Assembly: GCF_014857905.1 (NCBI RefSeq) | Contig: NZ_JACYXE010000002.1 | Span: 1 to 64,000 of the forward strand | Source of the DNA: Agilicoccus flavus | GTDB taxonomy: Bacteria > Actinomycetota > Actinomycetes > Actinomycetales > Dermatophilaceae | Reading direction: 5' to 3' | Length of the DNA: 64,000 nt | Part shown: positions 18,819-27,643 of the stretch, piece by piece | How positions within the stretch are numbered: position 1 is the first letter of the stretch | Layout: every line of letters starts with the position of its first letter | Translations under genes and position numbers: made by a program | Notes under the pieces: generated by a model | The model's database searches: none | Told to the model about the DNA's origin: nothing | What the model saw: the letters and a program-made list of their open reading frames with translations, nothing else

Positions 18819-18940
18819 TCAGCGGCCATAGGCGATGCCGTCGAGGCGGAGCAGGTTGCGCTTGCCCGTGGGGACGTCGACGACCTTGACCGTGTGGGCG
18901 CCCCATCGGACGGGGACGGCCTTGATCATCACGCGGCTGC
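18819..18940 (-). pseudogene. out-of-frame C-terminal tail of the Ig-like protein gene
   Basis: Downstream of the AAGGGC codons another frame continues as RSRVMIKAVPVRWGAHTV and ends KRNLLRLDGIAYGR. This looks like the natural C-terminal strand pair of the upstream beta-sandwich domain. Restoring one base near 18941-18946 would fuse it in frame. Confidence 0.7.
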
Positions 18941-20452
18941 GCCCTTGGGCGCGTACGTGTTGATGAGGGCGGCGGGCCGGCCGTCGACGTAGACGCGCGC
19001 CTTGGCGCCGAGGGGGCCGGTCGCGAACCACAGGAGGACCTTGTCGGTCTTCGCCGTGCGCACGGACCATGAGGCGCCGGCGCGGGTGGTGCCCACGAGG
19101 GTGCCGCCGATCGCCGTCTTGTCGGGCGTGCGCACCCAGCCGCGGGGGCCGCTCGTGACGTCGAGGGGCACGTACACGGTGGTCGGGGAGGTCCACGGTG
19201 TGGCCTCGATCCCGGCGCGGCGGGCGCTGATCCGCACCTGGTAGACGCCGCCGGGCAGGCCGCTGAGGTTCGCCGAGAGCGCCTTGGTGCCCGCGAGCCA
19301 CGGCCTCCAGGTGGTCGGGATCTCCTCGCCCCACGCGTTGCGCGTCGGCGCGGTGCGGAACTGGACGTCGTAGGTGAACCGGTCCTTCGACAGGTACGGC
19401 GGCGCCCAGCGCACGACCGAGCGCCGGCCGATGCCGGCCTCGTGCAGCGGCGCGACGATCGCGGGCTTCTTCGGCAGGGGCATGCAGGTGGCCTCGGTGA
19501 CGGTCCACGTCGTCCGGCCATCGAGGACGGTCTCGCGGTCGACGGGGGTGGCGGTGACGACGACCTTCGTCTTCGTGCCGATCGGCACCTCGACGAGCGG
19601 GGTCTTCGCGTCCGCCTTGACCGGCTTGCCGTCGACGATCCACGTGATGCCGTCCACTGCCGTGACGACGACGTTCGGGTTCGGCTTCGTGCTCTTCGCG
19701 CCCGGCTCCGCGGGCTCGGCGAGCTTGAAGGTCGGCACGGCCGTGTCCGGCACCGCGACGGTCCGGCTGGGGTCGAACGTGTGCGTCCACCGCGTCTGGC
19801 TCAGCGGGATCGGCGTGCCGTCCTCGTCGGCGAGGCGGTACCCCTTCGCCGCCGTGGCGGTCACCGTGACGGTGCCCTTGCCCGGCTGCGTGCCCGACTT
19901 GGGGGAGTACACGACCCCCGTCGTGGTGGGCACGGTGAGCGTGTCGTTCGCCTTGCCGGGCAGGTCGTCGAACGTGGGCTCTTCGGGCTCGACGCAGTCC
20001 TCGTTCGTCAGGACAAAGGTGTCGGTGCCGCGGGCGCTCGCGCCGTCGATGCGCACGTGCTGCATTTGGTCGTCGACGACGCGGAACGTGAGCCCCTTGA
20101 CGGCCAAGCTGTCGATGTAGTTGGAGCGCCGGGTCCAGGTCCAGGTGTTGCCGTTGAGGGCCATCTGCTCGGTGGCCATGATCTTCGGCGATCGAGGGTT
20201 TGCGGGGTCGGATGGGACAAGGACCGTGGGGAATTCGAGCGTGTAGCTCGATCCCGAGCCGGTCACCGAGACGCTGTCGACTCTTCCGCAGCCGTCGATG
20301 GGGGTGGCAATCGCGTCGGAAACGGCTCCGGAGGCCAGGGGCGTCAGGCCGGTGAACGCGACGGCGAGGGCGGCGGACCCGCCGAGCAGCGCGGTGCCGC
20401 GGGAGGCGGCGAGCGGTGTGCGGGGTCGCCGCGGCGCGGAGTGCTTGCCCAT
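18929..20452 (-). CDS. secreted multi-domain protein with Ig-like/bacterial repeat domains (probably frameshifted at 3' end)
   Basis: A 507-residue exported protein. The signal peptide is about 1-42 (after a KHSAPRRPRTP n-region). The rest is beta-rich: a bacterial-repeat-like segment near 185-250 (GTVTVTATAAKGYRLADEDG), a fibronectin-like segment near 340-410 and a C-terminal VYVDGRPAALINTY domain. No catalytic motif is seen. It probably works at the cell surface. The stop at 18929 truncates the last domain; the missing approximately 37 residues are readable in the neighbouring frame. ATG 20452 is preceded by AGAAGGACC. It lies alone between two repeat arrays. Confidence 0.7.
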   Translation of the reverse strand: MGKHSAPRRPRTPLAASRGTALLGGSAALAVAFTGLTPLASGAVSDAIATPIDGCGRVDSVSVTGSGSSYTLEFPTVLVPSDPANPRSPKIMATEQMALNGNTWTWTRRSNYIDSLAVKGLTFRVVDDQMQHVRIDGASARGTDTFVLTNEDCVEPEEPTFDDLPGKANDTLTVPTTTGVVYSPKSGTQPGKGTVTVTATAAKGYRLADEDGTPIPLSQTRWTHTFDPSRTVAVPDTAVPTFKLAEPAEPGAKSTKPNPNVVVTAVDGITWIVDGKPVKADAKTPLVEVPIGTKTKVVVTATPVDRETVLDGRTTWTVTEATCMPLPKKPAIVAPLHEAGIGRRSVVRWAPPYLSKDRFTYDVQFRTAPTRNAWGEEIPTTWRPWLAGTKALSANLSGLPGGVYQVRISARRAGIEATPWTSPTTVYVPLDVTSGPRGWVRTPDKTAIGGTLVGTTRAGASWSVRTAKTDKVLLWFATGPLGAKARVYVDGRPAALINTYAPKGAAA

Positions 20453-20789
20453 GAGGTCCTTCTCTCGTGATCATCCGTGATCCGGGCGCGCATCCTGCGG
20501 CCCGCGCCGCCGTCCGGGCAGCGCTGTCCTTTTCCGTACGGCCGCTGCTCGGGTCACCCCAGCATCGCGCACATCACGATTCGGTAACGGCCCGTCGAAC
20601 GCTCGAGGATCCCCGGTGTCAAGCGACGTCGCGCCGAGAGGGGCTATGCCGACAAGCCGTGGCATGAACGCCCGCTGTCCGAGTCCGACCGACGCCCGCG
20701 GCAAACACTGCAGCGGGGCGACACAGACGGGGCGGCGACCGGGGAGAGCTTCGACAAGTTCGGCCGCAACGAGGTGGCGTGATCGGTCC
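20453..20789. other. intergenic region upstream of the Ig-like gene
   Basis: Holds the promoter region of the minus-strand Ig-like gene (no clear box picked) and grades into the tandem repeats at 20790. The stretch 20722-20789 already resembles the second half of a repeat unit. No gene seen. Confidence 0.45.
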
Positions 20790-21075
20790 GCGGTGGCCCG
20801 GCGGCGTTCCGGCCGCCGGACGATGGAGGGCCGACGGCGACCGTGGTGAGGTGCGACAACGTCGGTCGTGGGGAGCATGCGCCCGGGTCCCGCGGTGGCC
20901 TGCCGGTGTTCCGGCCGCCCGGATGATGGCGGGCCGGCGGCGACCGTGGGGAGGTGCGACGACGTTGGTCGGGGGGAGGTGGCGCGCTCGGTCCCGCGGC
21001 GGCCCGGCGGCGTGCCGGCCGCCGGACGATCGGCGACCGTGGGGAGGTGCGACGGAGTCGGTGCGACAGGGGCGG
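20790..21075. repeat. tandem repeat of ~103 bp, about three copies
   Basis: Units start with GCGGTGGCCCGGCGGCGTTC-like sequence at 20790, 20892 and 20996. Each runs through GGCGACCGTGGGGAGGTGCG and a CGTCGGTCG-like stretch. The third is shortened. A diverged partial copy precedes them. It lies downstream (3') of the 21145-21924 gene. Confidence 0.75.
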
Positions 21076-21144
21076 CCGCGGCGAGGCGGAGCGATCAGGC
21101 CGCGAACCGCCCGAGACCCGGCTCGTCCTCCTGTCGCGACGAGA

Positions 21145-21924
21145 TCAGTCGCGGGGCAGGCCGGTGGCGTTCCAGCCGTAAGCGTTCGCGACGTGGGGGC
21201 TGGAGTCGAGGACGCGGCCGGTGTGCACGGACGTCGCGCGCCACGCCCCCGAGCGCCACGTGTAGGTGCGGACGGTACCGTCCATGACGTTCGGGTTCCG
21301 GGAGAAGTCGCGCTCGTAGATCGAGGCCGTGAGGGTGGTGACGCCGCGGCGGGTGGCGAACCGGTAGCCCTTGCTCACGGAGAGGGCGCCGTCGGTGCTC
21401 CACTCGGCGTCGCCCGTCGACGGGTCGGCCTGCGCGACGAGTCGGCCGCCGCGCCACGAGAACATCCGGAACATCGCCGTGTGCGCCCCGAACCCGCTGC
21501 GCACGACGATCTCCGCGCCGGGCGCGCCGTCGAGGGCGGCCGCGCCGTACCAGGCGGGCTCGCCGAACAGCCAGGGCGTCTCGACGACGACGCTCGAGGA
21601 CCGGCCCCGGGCGGTGCGCGTCGTGAGCCGCCACGCCAGGTCGCCGTGGGCGGTGGTGCGGGCGATGGTCGTCCGGTCGGCGCGGCCGTCGCCGTCGATG
21701 TCGGCGCGGGACACGAGCCGCGCGGCGGCGGTCGCCGTCCGGGTCGGCGCGGCGGCCGGGGCGCTCGCGCGCGTGGCCGGGAACGAGGTCGAGGCGGTGG
21801 CGGGGGCGGCCGTCGCGGGGGCGGCGGTGGCGCCCAGGAGCCCCGCCCCGAGGGACAGGACCGCCGCGCGGCGCAGGGTGGTCGACCGACGGATGGACGG
21901 GACGGACCTCGACGTGCTGAACAT
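21145..21924 (-). CDS. secreted FG-GAP/VCBS-like protein
   Basis: A 259-residue exported protein. The signal peptide (about 1-35) follows an RRSTTLRRAAVL n-region. After an Ala/Thr-rich linker comes RADIDGDGRADRTTIA, a calcium-binding-like DxDGDGxxD motif of FG-GAP/VCBS repeats, then a beta-rich domain ending in GWNATGLPRD. The ATG at 21924 has an AGGGGT site; an upstream in-frame start at 22005 lacks this. It is a paralogue of the 26906-27643 gene. Function unknown. Confidence 0.75.
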   Translation of the reverse strand: MFSTSRSVPSIRRSTTLRRAAVLSLGAGLLGATAAPATAAPATASTSFPATRASAPAAAPTRTATAAARLVSRADIDGDGRADRTTIARTTAHGDLAWRLTTRTARGRSSSVVVETPWLFGEPAWYGAAALDGAPGAEIVVRSGFGAHTAMFRMFSWRGGRLVAQADPSTGDAEWSTDGALSVSKGYRFATRRGVTTLTASIYERDFSRNPNVMDGTVRTYTWRSGAWRATSVHTGRVLDSSPHVANAYGWNATGLPRD

Positions 21925-22114
21925 GATGAAACCCCTGATGAAACGTGCCCCACGCGAGCACCCGATGGTGCTCACGCCGTCATGGTGCGCCTGTTCTGTG
22001 CCCACCGGTGGGGCAGTGAGTGCCCTCCGGCGTGTCGGCCAATCGCGGTGTCGCGCCGGAGGCTTCGCCCGCCCGGGGAGTCCACGGCCCCGGGCGGGCG
22101 GACGCGCCGGCCCG

Positions 22115-23635
22115 TCAGCGCTCGTCGAGCGTCAGGAGGGTGGCGAAGTCGAGGTGCAGGGTGTGGAACTCGCCCGGTGATCGGGGGTGCGCGGCGGCCC
22201 GCCGCAGCGTGTGGCTCAGCTCGGCGCCGGTGCGGGGTTGCCCGGTGATGCGGATCGACGCGGGTCGGCCGTCGGGGCTGGGGCGGGGTGGTTCGTGGCC
22301 CGGCCAGTCGGGCCGGGGGGTGAGGTCCCAGACCACGCCGTCGGCGGTGACGGTCGCGGCGTAGTGCCGGGCGTGGACGACGTCGTGGTGGCGCGCGCAC
22401 AGCGACGCGAGGTGGTCGACGTCGGTGGGGCCGCCGAGGCCCCAGGGGATGAGGTGGTGGGCCTCGGTCCAACTGTGCGGCCGGTCGCAGCCGGGGAAGG
22501 TGCAGCCGCCGTCGCGGACCGACAGCAGGGTCCGCTGCCGGGCGGTCGCCAGGCGGAAGCGGCGGCCGACGTCGAGGACGTGCCCACCCCCTCCGCTCTG
22601 CCCGAGAGAACCGGCGCCCTCGTCGTCCGCCCCGGGGCGGCCGGTGTGGCGGTCGAGGACGACGGGGGTGAGGCCGCCGTCGCAGACGAGCCGGTCGATG
22701 AGGTCGAAGGAGAGGGGCTGGCCGGTCTCGGTGGTGGCGTACCCGCGGCGGCCGTGGTCGGCGAGCTGCTCGGCGGTGAGGGTGACGACGACCTGCGCGC
22801 GGGTCGCGGACCCGGGGCGGGTCTCGGGCAGCGCGGTGGGGTCGGTGCCGACGTGGGTGAGGACCTCGACGAGCACGTCGGCGCGGCGCTGGGCGCGGTC
22901 GCGGGCGTCGGTGGTGCCGTCGGGCCGGACGAACGCCGCGGAGCGGGCGTCGAGGACCGCGGCGACCTGCGCATGTGCGCCGGGGTCGAGGCGCAGGGTG
23001 GCCACGTACATGCCGGAAGCGTCGGTGCGGAACTCCCCGAAGCTGCGCAGCCGGCGCTGGACGCGGGCGCGCTCCTCGAACTCGCCCTCGTCGCCGTAGT
23101 TGGCGATGATCGCCTCGTGCGCCTCGGCCAGGCGCCGCACGCCCACCCCGGAGGCGAGGTAGTCGACGAGCGTGTCGGTCGCGACGTCCCACAGCGCGGC
23201 GGGGATCCGGGGCCGCATCGCCCGGAACTCCCGGAGCGCGGCCGCGGTCTCGTGGGCTCCGATTCGCCCGGCCGTCGCCGCGCCCATGAGACGGGTCATG
23301 CCCCCGTCGTCGGCGCCGGCCGCCGCCTTCGCGAGGTCGGACGCGAACGACGCCGTCAGCGTGACCCCGCCCGCCGCTGCGGTCTCCCGCGCCCAGCCGG
23401 CCGGGGTCGGGTGATCCGAGGACGAGACGACGCCCCGCTGGGTGGCCTCGACGAGCGTCGCCAGCGCCGCGCCCTCCGCGACCGCCCGCAGGCGGGTCAG
23501 GGCCGCGAACGTCTTGCCGAGCGACTCCTCGGGCAGGCGTGTGAGCGCACTCCGGGCGTCGTCGATCGCGGCGAGGGCGTCGGCCAGAGCGGCGGACACC
23601 TCACCCTCGCTCGTGAGCTCGACGGTGGTGGTCAC
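22115..23635 (-). CDS. DUF222/HNH endonuclease domain protein (13E12-type)
   Basis: A 506-residue protein of the actinobacterial DUF222-HNH family. The helical DUF222 region spans about 30-330. The C-terminal HNH zinc-finger nuclease is CTFPGCDRPHSWTEAHHLIP followed by a VDHLASLCARHHDVVH segment, with the paired cysteines and catalytic histidines present. Such genes occur in many copies in actinobacteria and their role (mobile element, repeat-associated or stress) is not settled. GTG start; the AT-rich region in front holds a palindrome. No partner gene. Confidence 0.88.
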   Translation of the reverse strand: MTTTVELTSEGEVSAALADALAAIDDARSALTRLPEESLGKTFAALTRLRAVAEGAALATLVEATQRGVVSSSDHPTPAGWARETAAAGGVTLTASFASDLAKAAAGADDGGMTRLMGAATAGRIGAHETAAALREFRAMRPRIPAALWDVATDTLVDYLASGVGVRRLAEAHEAIIANYGDEGEFEERARVQRRLRSFGEFRTDASGMYVATLRLDPGAHAQVAAVLDARSAAFVRPDGTTDARDRAQRRADVLVEVLTHVGTDPTALPETRPGSATRAQVVVTLTAEQLADHGRRGYATTETGQPLSFDLIDRLVCDGGLTPVVLDRHTGRPGADDEGAGSLGQSGGGGHVLDVGRRFRLATARQRTLLSVRDGGCTFPGCDRPHSWTEAHHLIPWGLGGPTDVDHLASLCARHHDVVHARHYAATVTADGVVWDLTPRPDWPGHEPPRPSPDGRPASIRITGQPRTGAELSHTLRRAAAHPRSPGEFHTLHLDFATLLTLDER

Positions 23636-23673
23636 TCGTCCAGTTTTGCTCGAACTGGCGAACGAAAGAAGGC

Positions 23674-23685
23674 TACTGATCAGTA
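23674..23685. promoter_or_regulatory. 12-bp palindrome upstream of the DUF222/HNH gene
   Basis: TACTGATCAGTA is a perfect palindrome 39 nt before the GTG start, in an AT-rich patch that also contains TAAATT on the minus strand as a possible -10. It could be an operator. The rest of 23636-23923 holds nothing recognised. Confidence 0.4.
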
Positions 23686-23923
23686 ATTTATCACCTAGTC
23701 CGAAACGGTTGAACTATGCTCGCTTGCCCGTTCGGTCAGCCCCTGCCCTGTCAGCGGCACCCGTCGTCGAGCGGATGAGTCGATGCCCGGCGCTCACCCC
23801 CGATCGGCCCCCGGCCGTTCGCATCGGCCACGTGCCGAGCGGGCTCGTCGATGCCGGGCCTCTCCCCGCCCGACCTCACGGCTACCGCGCCCGGAAACCC
23901 CTCCCGGGGGAGCACACCCGCCG

Positions 23924-25618
23924 TCAGCGCACCTGGAACGTCGTGGTGGCGGTGCCGGCGGTCCAGCGGATGCGCAGCTCCCAGTTGGGCACCCGCTGGC
24001 CGAACGCGGGGAAGTGCCAGCCCGCGACGGGGCGGGTGGCGCCGCGCACGGCGGAGGCGAGGCGGCCGGTGGTGCGGATCGTCAGGGTGCGGCCGTCGGG
24101 ATGGCGGAACGACATCGTGGTGCGGCCGGCGCGCAACGACACGGCCTGCCACTCCGGCCCGAGGTGCCAGTACTGGGTCGCGGCGCCGCGGGCGAACGCG
24201 TCGCTGACGGACACGGTGCGGGTGGCATCGGTGACGGCGACGGTCCGCTTGTGGGCGAGGCCGTGCGCGCGGTCGGCGAGCACCCAGGTGCGGGTGCCGC
24301 GGCGCAGGCTCGTCGCGGTGACGGCGGCGGTGGCGCGGGTGTCGTAGCGGCGGCGGTCGGGGACGGCGACGTTGTTCGCGGCGACCGACTTCTGGTAGGT
24401 CACGTAGGGGCTCCGCGGGTCGTTGGCGCCGTATCCGGTGCCGACGAGCACGCGCGTCCCGGCGGTCGACCACGTGAGGCTCGTCTTGTCGGGGTGCCCG
24501 TGCGCCCACTGCCGCGGCCCGTACCGCAGCGTGTAGTGGTTGCCGAGCGGCGAGGACCAGGAGTCGCGGCCGACGACGAGACCGCCGGCGTCGTCGCGGA
24601 ACACGCCCACGTCGCGGCGGGCGGGAGCCGGCATCCCGGGGGTGTGGCCGGCGTCGCCGTACTGCGCGAGGCGCCCGTCGGGCTCGGTGAGCCACTGGGC
24701 CACGTTGGTCGCCCGCGCGACGGTCCCGTTGATGGCGCGCACGGTCGGGTCGGTCGGGTTGAGCTGCGCGAGCGAGCGGGCCGCGCCGGCCCAAAGGCCC
24801 AGGTTGACGAGCTGGTAGGCCGACGACTGCTCGTGGGACGTCCCGAGCCGGGTGAACGCCGAGCCCGCCTCCGCCCGAATCCGCGCGCTCGCGGCGCGTA
24901 CCCAGTCGGGTCGGCCGATGAGCAGGCCGGCGTCGACGAGCCGCAGGTTCGCCATGAGGCCGTGGTTGTGGGTGCGGCGGTAGGGCGGCCCGTAGTAGCG
25001 CGGCCCGAACTGCACGGCCGCCTCGGCCTTCATCGCGGCGACGAGGCGCGGGTCGCGGGTCATGCGGTACAGGCAGTTGACGGTCTCGAGCCGGCGCAGC
25101 GAGCTGCCCTCGTCCCACCCAGCGGCGTTCGTGCCGCGATCGGGGTTGCCGCGGTAGAACTCCATGACCTGGCCGATGAGGGCGTCGCGGGAGCGCATCT
25201 GACCGTCGTCGACGGCCCGGCGCACCGAGGGCGAGATCCACCTGAAGCTGTAGAACCACAGCAGCCACGCGGGGTCGGCGACCGGGGGCTTGCGCCAGAT
25301 CTCCGGGGCCATCGCGCCGATGGTGAACGTCGGCGCCGGGGCATAGTCGATCCGGATGGGGGCGCCGTCCGGGACGGGCTGCTCCGCGCTCGCGACGCAT
25401 GGGGCCGTGGCGGGGGCAGCGGCGGCGAGGCGCCGGCCGGACGTGCGCACGACCGTCGGCGCGGGCGTGAGGATCGCGCCCGGATCGGCGGGCGCGACGA
25501 ACGTCTGCGGCGGCGGGTCCGGGGTGGTCGTCGGGCCGGGCGAAGCGATGGCGGTGGACGCCGTGAGGCCGAGGCACAGCAGCGCCGTCGTGGCCGCGGT
25601 GGCGGGGGTGGCGAACAT
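23924..25618 (-). CDS. secreted heparinase II/III-like polysaccharide lyase
   Basis: A 564-residue exported protein. Signal peptide about 1-26. The alpha/alpha-toroid part carries HNHGLMANLRLVDAG (N218/H219) and SHEQSSAYQ (Y268 as catalytic-tyrosine candidate). The beta-sandwich part carries HGHPDKTSLTW (H373/H375). This layout fits heparinase II/III and alginate-lyase-like enzymes that cleave uronic-acid polysaccharides by beta-elimination. The substrate is not predictable; it might be an envelope polymer. The ATG at 25618 has a CGAGAGGC site and is followed by a proper signal peptide, unlike the longer open frame. Confidence 0.8.
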   Translation of the reverse strand: MFATPATAATTALLCLGLTASTAIASPGPTTTPDPPPQTFVAPADPGAILTPAPTVVRTSGRRLAAAAPATAPCVASAEQPVPDGAPIRIDYAPAPTFTIGAMAPEIWRKPPVADPAWLLWFYSFRWISPSVRRAVDDGQMRSRDALIGQVMEFYRGNPDRGTNAAGWDEGSSLRRLETVNCLYRMTRDPRLVAAMKAEAAVQFGPRYYGPPYRRTHNHGLMANLRLVDAGLLIGRPDWVRAASARIRAEAGSAFTRLGTSHEQSSAYQLVNLGLWAGAARSLAQLNPTDPTVRAINGTVARATNVAQWLTEPDGRLAQYGDAGHTPGMPAPARRDVGVFRDDAGGLVVGRDSWSSPLGNHYTLRYGPRQWAHGHPDKTSLTWSTAGTRVLVGTGYGANDPRSPYVTYQKSVAANNVAVPDRRRYDTRATAAVTATSLRRGTRTWVLADRAHGLAHKRTVAVTDATRTVSVSDAFARGAATQYWHLGPEWQAVSLRAGRTTMSFRHPDGRTLTIRTTGRLASAVRGATRPVAGWHFPAFGQRVPNWELRIRWTAGTATTTFQVR

Positions 25619-25812
25619 GATGCCTCTCGGGTGGCGTCGTCGGTGCCCTCCCTGTCGGCCGGGCCGACCGGCAACTGAGGGCCCTTTGACCCGCTCCCGG
25701 GGGCGATCGTCAAGCGGTTCAACGAGGTTCGCCGGGGCAGTCACCGCCCTGCTGTGGGTGCGCCGCGCAGGAGGAAGATTGGGGGCGATCGAGTAGCGGG
25801 AGGTGGACGGCT

Positions 25813-26733
25813 GTGACCGTTCGGTTGGTGTACCGGTCCTACGGCGGCGAGAACGGCAAGGGCCGCCCCGCGTACTACGACAAGGACATGGCGTTGGCCT
25901 CGTTCCTCCGGGCGGCGGGCCGGGCGCGGGAGTCCGGGGCCGACGTCGAGGTCGTGTTCGCCAACGACGGGCCGATCGCGGAGCATCGGGCCGCCCTCAT
26001 GCGGCGCCACGGCCCGGTGTACTCGACGCCGCGGGGCCCGGTCGGCCCGCAGGCCAGCTACCGGTTCGCCCTCGACCTCCCGGACCTGCTCGGGTGGGAC
26101 CACGGTGACGTCGTCGCCTACAACGAGGACGACTACCTCTTCGACCCCGACGCCTTCGCCGCGCTCGCGCGGGCCGCCGACGAGCTTCCCGACGCGCACT
26201 ACTTCGCGCTCGGGCACGGCCGCCCCACCGACCTCGCCGACCAGGCCCAGTGCCTCTTCTACGGCGTGCCGCCGGGGTGGGCGCCGGCGGCCGACCGCCG
26301 CGTCGGCGGCGTCACGTGGATCAACATCCTCGGCGTGACCAGCACGTTCGCGGGGCGGGTCGGGTCGCTGCGCCGCGACCGGCACATCTTCGAGATCGCG
26401 CAGAAGCCGTTCCGGAAGCGCTGGCTCGACCACGAGACGGCCCTGATGTACCAGGGCGTCGTCCCCTACTCGGGAGTCCGGTTCCTCACGGGGCTGGCCG
26501 AGCCGCTCCCGCTCACCCCCCGCGGCATCGCGCGGGCCATATACCTGCTGCCCTACCGGTTCGCCTACAACGCGAAGGCCCGCGCGCAGGGCACGCCGCA
26601 CTACCTCTACGCGCCGTCGCCGCCGCTCGCCGCGCACCTCGAGACCGCCGTGCTCGACACCTCACGCGACTGGGGCGCCCTTGCCGCCGAGACGGTGGAG
26701 TGGGCGCGGCGCGAGCTCGTGTCGCAGGGCTGA
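25813..26733 (+). CDS. putative glycosyltransferase-like protein (GT-A type)
   Basis: A 306-residue protein without signal peptide. It starts with a beta-strand (VRLVYRSYGG), has DVEVVFANDGPI and VVAYNEDDYLFDPDAF. The EDD motif after a hydrophobic strand resembles the metal-binding DxD of GT-A glycosyltransferases. Sugar donor and acceptor are unknown. GTG start with GGGAGG in front. It is a single gene followed by a strong terminator, next to the heparinase-like gene but divergent from it. Confidence 0.55.
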   Translation: MTVRLVYRSYGGENGKGRPAYYDKDMALASFLRAAGRARESGADVEVVFANDGPIAEHRAALMRRHGPVYSTPRGPVGPQASYRFALDLPDLLGWDHGDVVAYNEDDYLFDPDAFAALARAADELPDAHYFALGHGRPTDLADQAQCLFYGVPPGWAPAADRRVGGVTWINILGVTSTFAGRVGSLRRDRHIFEIAQKPFRKRWLDHETALMYQGVVPYSGVRFLTGLAEPLPLTPRGIARAIYLLPYRFAYNAKARAQGTPHYLYAPSPPLAAHLETAVLDTSRDWGALAAETVEWARRELVSQG

Positions 26734-26799
26734 CGGGCGGCCGCTTCCTTCGGATCGCGGGGGCTCAGTCGTCGGCGTTCCCCGCACCAGCAGATGAGA

Positions 26800-26831
26800 A
26801 GGCGGGACCAGGGCGACCCCTGGTCCCGCCT
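26800..26831. terminator. strong hairpin between convergent genes
   Basis: AGGCGGGACCAGGG pairs perfectly with CCCTGGTCCCGCCT (14 bp) around a CGAC tetraloop, 66 nt after the GT-like gene and 75 nt from the stop of the convergent gene. Confidence 0.88.
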
Positions 26832-26905
26832 CGTCGGTTCACCTCGTTCGCCCCCGGTCGCCAGATGTGCGTCTCGGCCGCGGTGACCCGCCCCGGCCGG
26901 CCCGG

Positions 26906-27643
26906 TCAGCGCCAGCGCAGGCCGAACAGGCCGGAGTAGTGGCGCTGGGCCGTGGCGTCGGGCACGAGGCCGGAGGGGCGGGTGGCGACGCGGACCCAGC
27001 CGGTGCGTCCCCAGCGGTACGTGGTGTGGGTGCCGCGGTAGGGCCCCCCATAGCGGACGCCGTTGAGCTCGTGGGCGACGACCTGCCGCGTCCCGCGCAC
27101 CGTGGAGAACGTGTAGCCGGCGACGAGCATCCCGTGGTTGGCCACCATCCAGCTCGACCGGCGGGATCCGGGGGCGGGGGCGTTGACGAAGCGTCCGCCG
27201 CGGAAGGTGTAGACGCGCACGTCGGGGAAGTCGCCGACGGTCCAAAGGTCGAGGACGACCTCGCCGCCGCGCACCCCGTCGACGCCCGCGGCCCCCACCC
27301 ACACGTAGTCGGTCGTGAGGTTGGTGCCCTCGTCGGGCAGCGTCACGGACATGCGGGCGCGGTGGCCCGTCGCCGTGCGCGTCTCGAGGAGGAACCGGTG
27401 AAGGCCGCGGGTGAACCCGACCTTGCGGAACGTGGTCGTGTCGGCCCGCCCGTCCCCGTCGATGTCGATGCGGCTGCGCTTGACCGGGCCGGTGGGCGCG
27501 GCCGCCCGTTCGGCGGACCGGGCGGCGGGCGCGGACGTGGCGGGCGCGGCGCTGCTCGGGGTCGGGGCGGCGACGAAGCCGAGAAGTCCGAGCGCCACGG
27601 CCGCGGCCGGCGCGGTGGTCCGGGTGATGAGCGAGTGAGTCAT
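26906..27643 (-). CDS. secreted FG-GAP/VCBS-like protein (paralogue of the 21.1-kb gene)
   Basis: A 245-residue exported protein. Signal peptide about 1-32, Ala/Ser/Pro linker, then SRIDIDGDGRADTTTF (DxDGDGxxD calcium-like motif) and a beta-rich body with VWVGAAGVDGVRGGEVVLD, ending GLFGLRWR. It shares layout and the D-G-D-G motif with the 21145-21924 product. Strong GGAGGGG ribosome site before the ATG at 27643. Function unknown; probably surface or extracellular. Confidence 0.75.
   Translation of the reverse strand: MTHSLITRTTAPAAAVALGLLGFVAAPTPSSAAPATSAPAARSAERAAAPTGPVKRSRIDIDGDGRADTTTFRKVGFTRGLHRFLLETRTATGHRARMSVTLPDEGTNLTTDYVWVGAAGVDGVRGGEVVLDLWTVGDFPDVRVYTFRGGRFVNAPAPGSRRSSWMVANHGMLVAGYTFSTVRGTRQVVAHELNGVRYGGPYRGTHTTYRWGRTGWVRVATRPSGLVPDATAQRHYSGLFGLRWR

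Noticed and set aside
18929-18946. Programmed -1 frameshift in the Ig-like gene
   Set aside because: The sequence around AAGGGC does not match the usual X-XXY-YYZ slippery pattern and no pseudoknot is obvious; a plain one-base loss is simpler.
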